This document shows, in pieces, positions 63,155 to 64,000 of a stretch of 64,000 nucleotides of DNA. Position 1 is the first letter of the stretch. Every line of letters begins with the position of its first letter. The stretch is from Rhodocyclaceae bacterium (GTDB lineage: Bacteria; Pseudomonadota; Gammaproteobacteria; Burkholderiales; Rhodocyclaceae), in the NCBI GenBank assembly GCA_013791905.1, contig VMSX01000029.1, positions 124,001 through 188,000 on the forward strand. Direction: 5' to 3'. The position numbers and the translations under genes were made by a program. The notes under the pieces were generated by a model. The model had not been told where the DNA came from. It was given only the letters and a program-made list of their open reading frames with translations, and did no database searches.

Positions 63155-64000
63155 CTAAACAGAACTGGCGAATTTCGCCAACTTTCGCACAACCTCCAAG
63201 TCTTCAGGAATTTCTAGCACATTTTCTGCTCTAGCAAGTGCCAAGCGGGAATGGTGTATCGCGGCTTCCCGCATCTCGGCATCCCCGATCGATGCCAGCG
63301 ACTCAAACGCTTTTTGTAGCCGCCCCGCGACTTCAATGGCACCAGCTCCGTCACGAGCAATCGCTGTGAAGGCATCATCAAACATGTCCCGCAAAGATAT
63401 TCTTGGCACCTCCACGCGATCACATTCTGAAATTCGTGTGTCGCCTTCTTCGATAGGCTCACTCCAGAGCGCAAAAAGTCGCACGAACGTTCCAATAATT
63501 CCGATTGCCGTACCGGGATCATTGACAGCAGGTGACAACGCTCGACTTGCGATTTCAGAAAGAACGATAAGGCCGAATCGAGGATCTTCGTCGAATTGTC
63601 TGTCATCACCGAGTATAAATGCTTGTGCTATCTGCCTTGCTTCGATGGCAGACAAATCATCCGAGTCTGCGGTCACATAGGCAAGAGCCCGGCCCGGCGC
63701 AGAAAAAGTACCGGGCAAGGCTGCTACCGTGATGCGTGCCCGCGATTTTTCCGCATACGTCTGCAGCACAGTGACATCGACGCGCTGTACATATCCGATC
63801 GACCCGCCGTAAATGGCCTGACCCCCATCCTGACGCGGCCATGCAGGGACACCGCGAAGGGTAGGTGCGCATCGCCTTCGCTGTAAAGCAGCAGCAGTCG
63901 CTGCCTCAACCTTATTGATGGTTCCCCCGAGGCGCCCAAGGCGTGCGATGCGATCCACCCAGCTCACGAACGTAATAATAACCATGGCAAGAATCATTAA
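63155..64000 (-). CDS. DUF2254 membrane protein, N-terminus cut by window end
   Basis: 282 codons are seen and the frame stays open at 64000. A membrane span (LAMVIITFVSWVDRIARLGR) precedes a soluble domain. DDRQFDEDPRFGLIVLSEIA and SRALSPAVNDPGTAIGIIGT are the DUF2254 signature. The N-terminal spans lie outside the window. Function of the family is unknown. It converges on korB. Confidence 0.9.
   Translation of the reverse strand, partial: LMILAMVIITFVSWVDRIARLGRLGGTINKVEAATAAALQRRRCAPTLRGVPAWPRQDGGQAIYGGSIGYVQRVDVTVLQTYAEKSRARITVAALPGTFSAPGRALAYVTADSDDLSAIEARQIAQAFILGDDRQFDEDPRFGLIVLSEIASRALSPAVNDPGTAIGIIGTFVRLFALWSEPIEEGDTRISECDRVEVPRISLRDMFDDAFTAIARDGAGAIEVAGRLQKAFESLASIGDAEMREAAIHHSRLALARAENVLEIPEDLEVVRKLAKFASSV

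Overview
The window looks like chromosome of a GC-rich betaproteobacterium, probably Rhodocyclales or a relative such as Sterolibacterium or Sulfuritalea. The evidence is gene content only: a PEP-CTERM protein with a sigma-54-type promoter, betaproteobacterial neighbourhoods (nudJ-mnmA, ilvE next to a small zinc-finger gene, queA-tgt-yajC-secD-secF), and a korC-korA-korB set like the one that supplies reduced ferredoxin for benzoyl-CoA reduction in Thauera. No rRNA, CRISPR array or complete insertion sequence was seen.

Layout. 1-27.5 kb is core genome: a sugar-phosphate mutarotase and a HEAT protein, the PEP-CTERM gene, rnr divergent from tRNA-Leu(CAG), a dienelactone hydrolase-like enzyme, an EAL-like/HDOD signalling protein behind a phosphomannomutase, waaF, ilvE, nudJ-mnmA, a GST, an arsenate reductase-like gene coupled to a large PEP-synthase-like protein, purB, cytochrome c' facing a cytochrome b561, and the Sec/queuosine cluster. 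27.67-46.19 kb is an integrated island of about 18.5 kb inserted in the 3' end of tRNA-Leu(CAA). It carries a tyrosine integrase, an AlpA-like regulator, a primase-helicase with iteron-like octamers in its 3' end, a decayed stretch, envelope and TPR proteins, an XRE regulator and a defence locus (DUF262 nuclease, HsdM, HsdS, Fic, HsdR). A degraded attachment site and what looks like the tRNA's original terminator lie at its right end. 46.3-64 kb is core again: a FapA/DUF342 protein, a double nitroreductase, a patch of four minus-strand genes with an integron attC-like site, TerB, two MFS-type carriers, an aldo/keto reductase, a dihaem cytochrome c, a CbbY-like phosphatase, korCAB, and a DUF2254 gene cut by the window end.

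Two repeat families stand out. One is a 24-bp sequence present about fourteen times. Many copies lie inside genes, in more than one reading frame and in both orientations, including two island genes. The other is an intergenic element of 30-180 bp whose first hairpin keeps a fixed 15-nt loop while its arms change in step, so pairing is preserved; five copies are visible.

How parts work together: KorA/KorB would oxidise 2-oxoglutarate and KorC would pass electrons between ferredoxin and NAD(P)H. SecD, SecF and YajC assist protein export. QueA and Tgt make queuosine tRNA. In the island, HsdM, HsdS and HsdR form a type I restriction system, with a GmrSD-like nuclease and a Fic enzyme in the same transcriptional direction.
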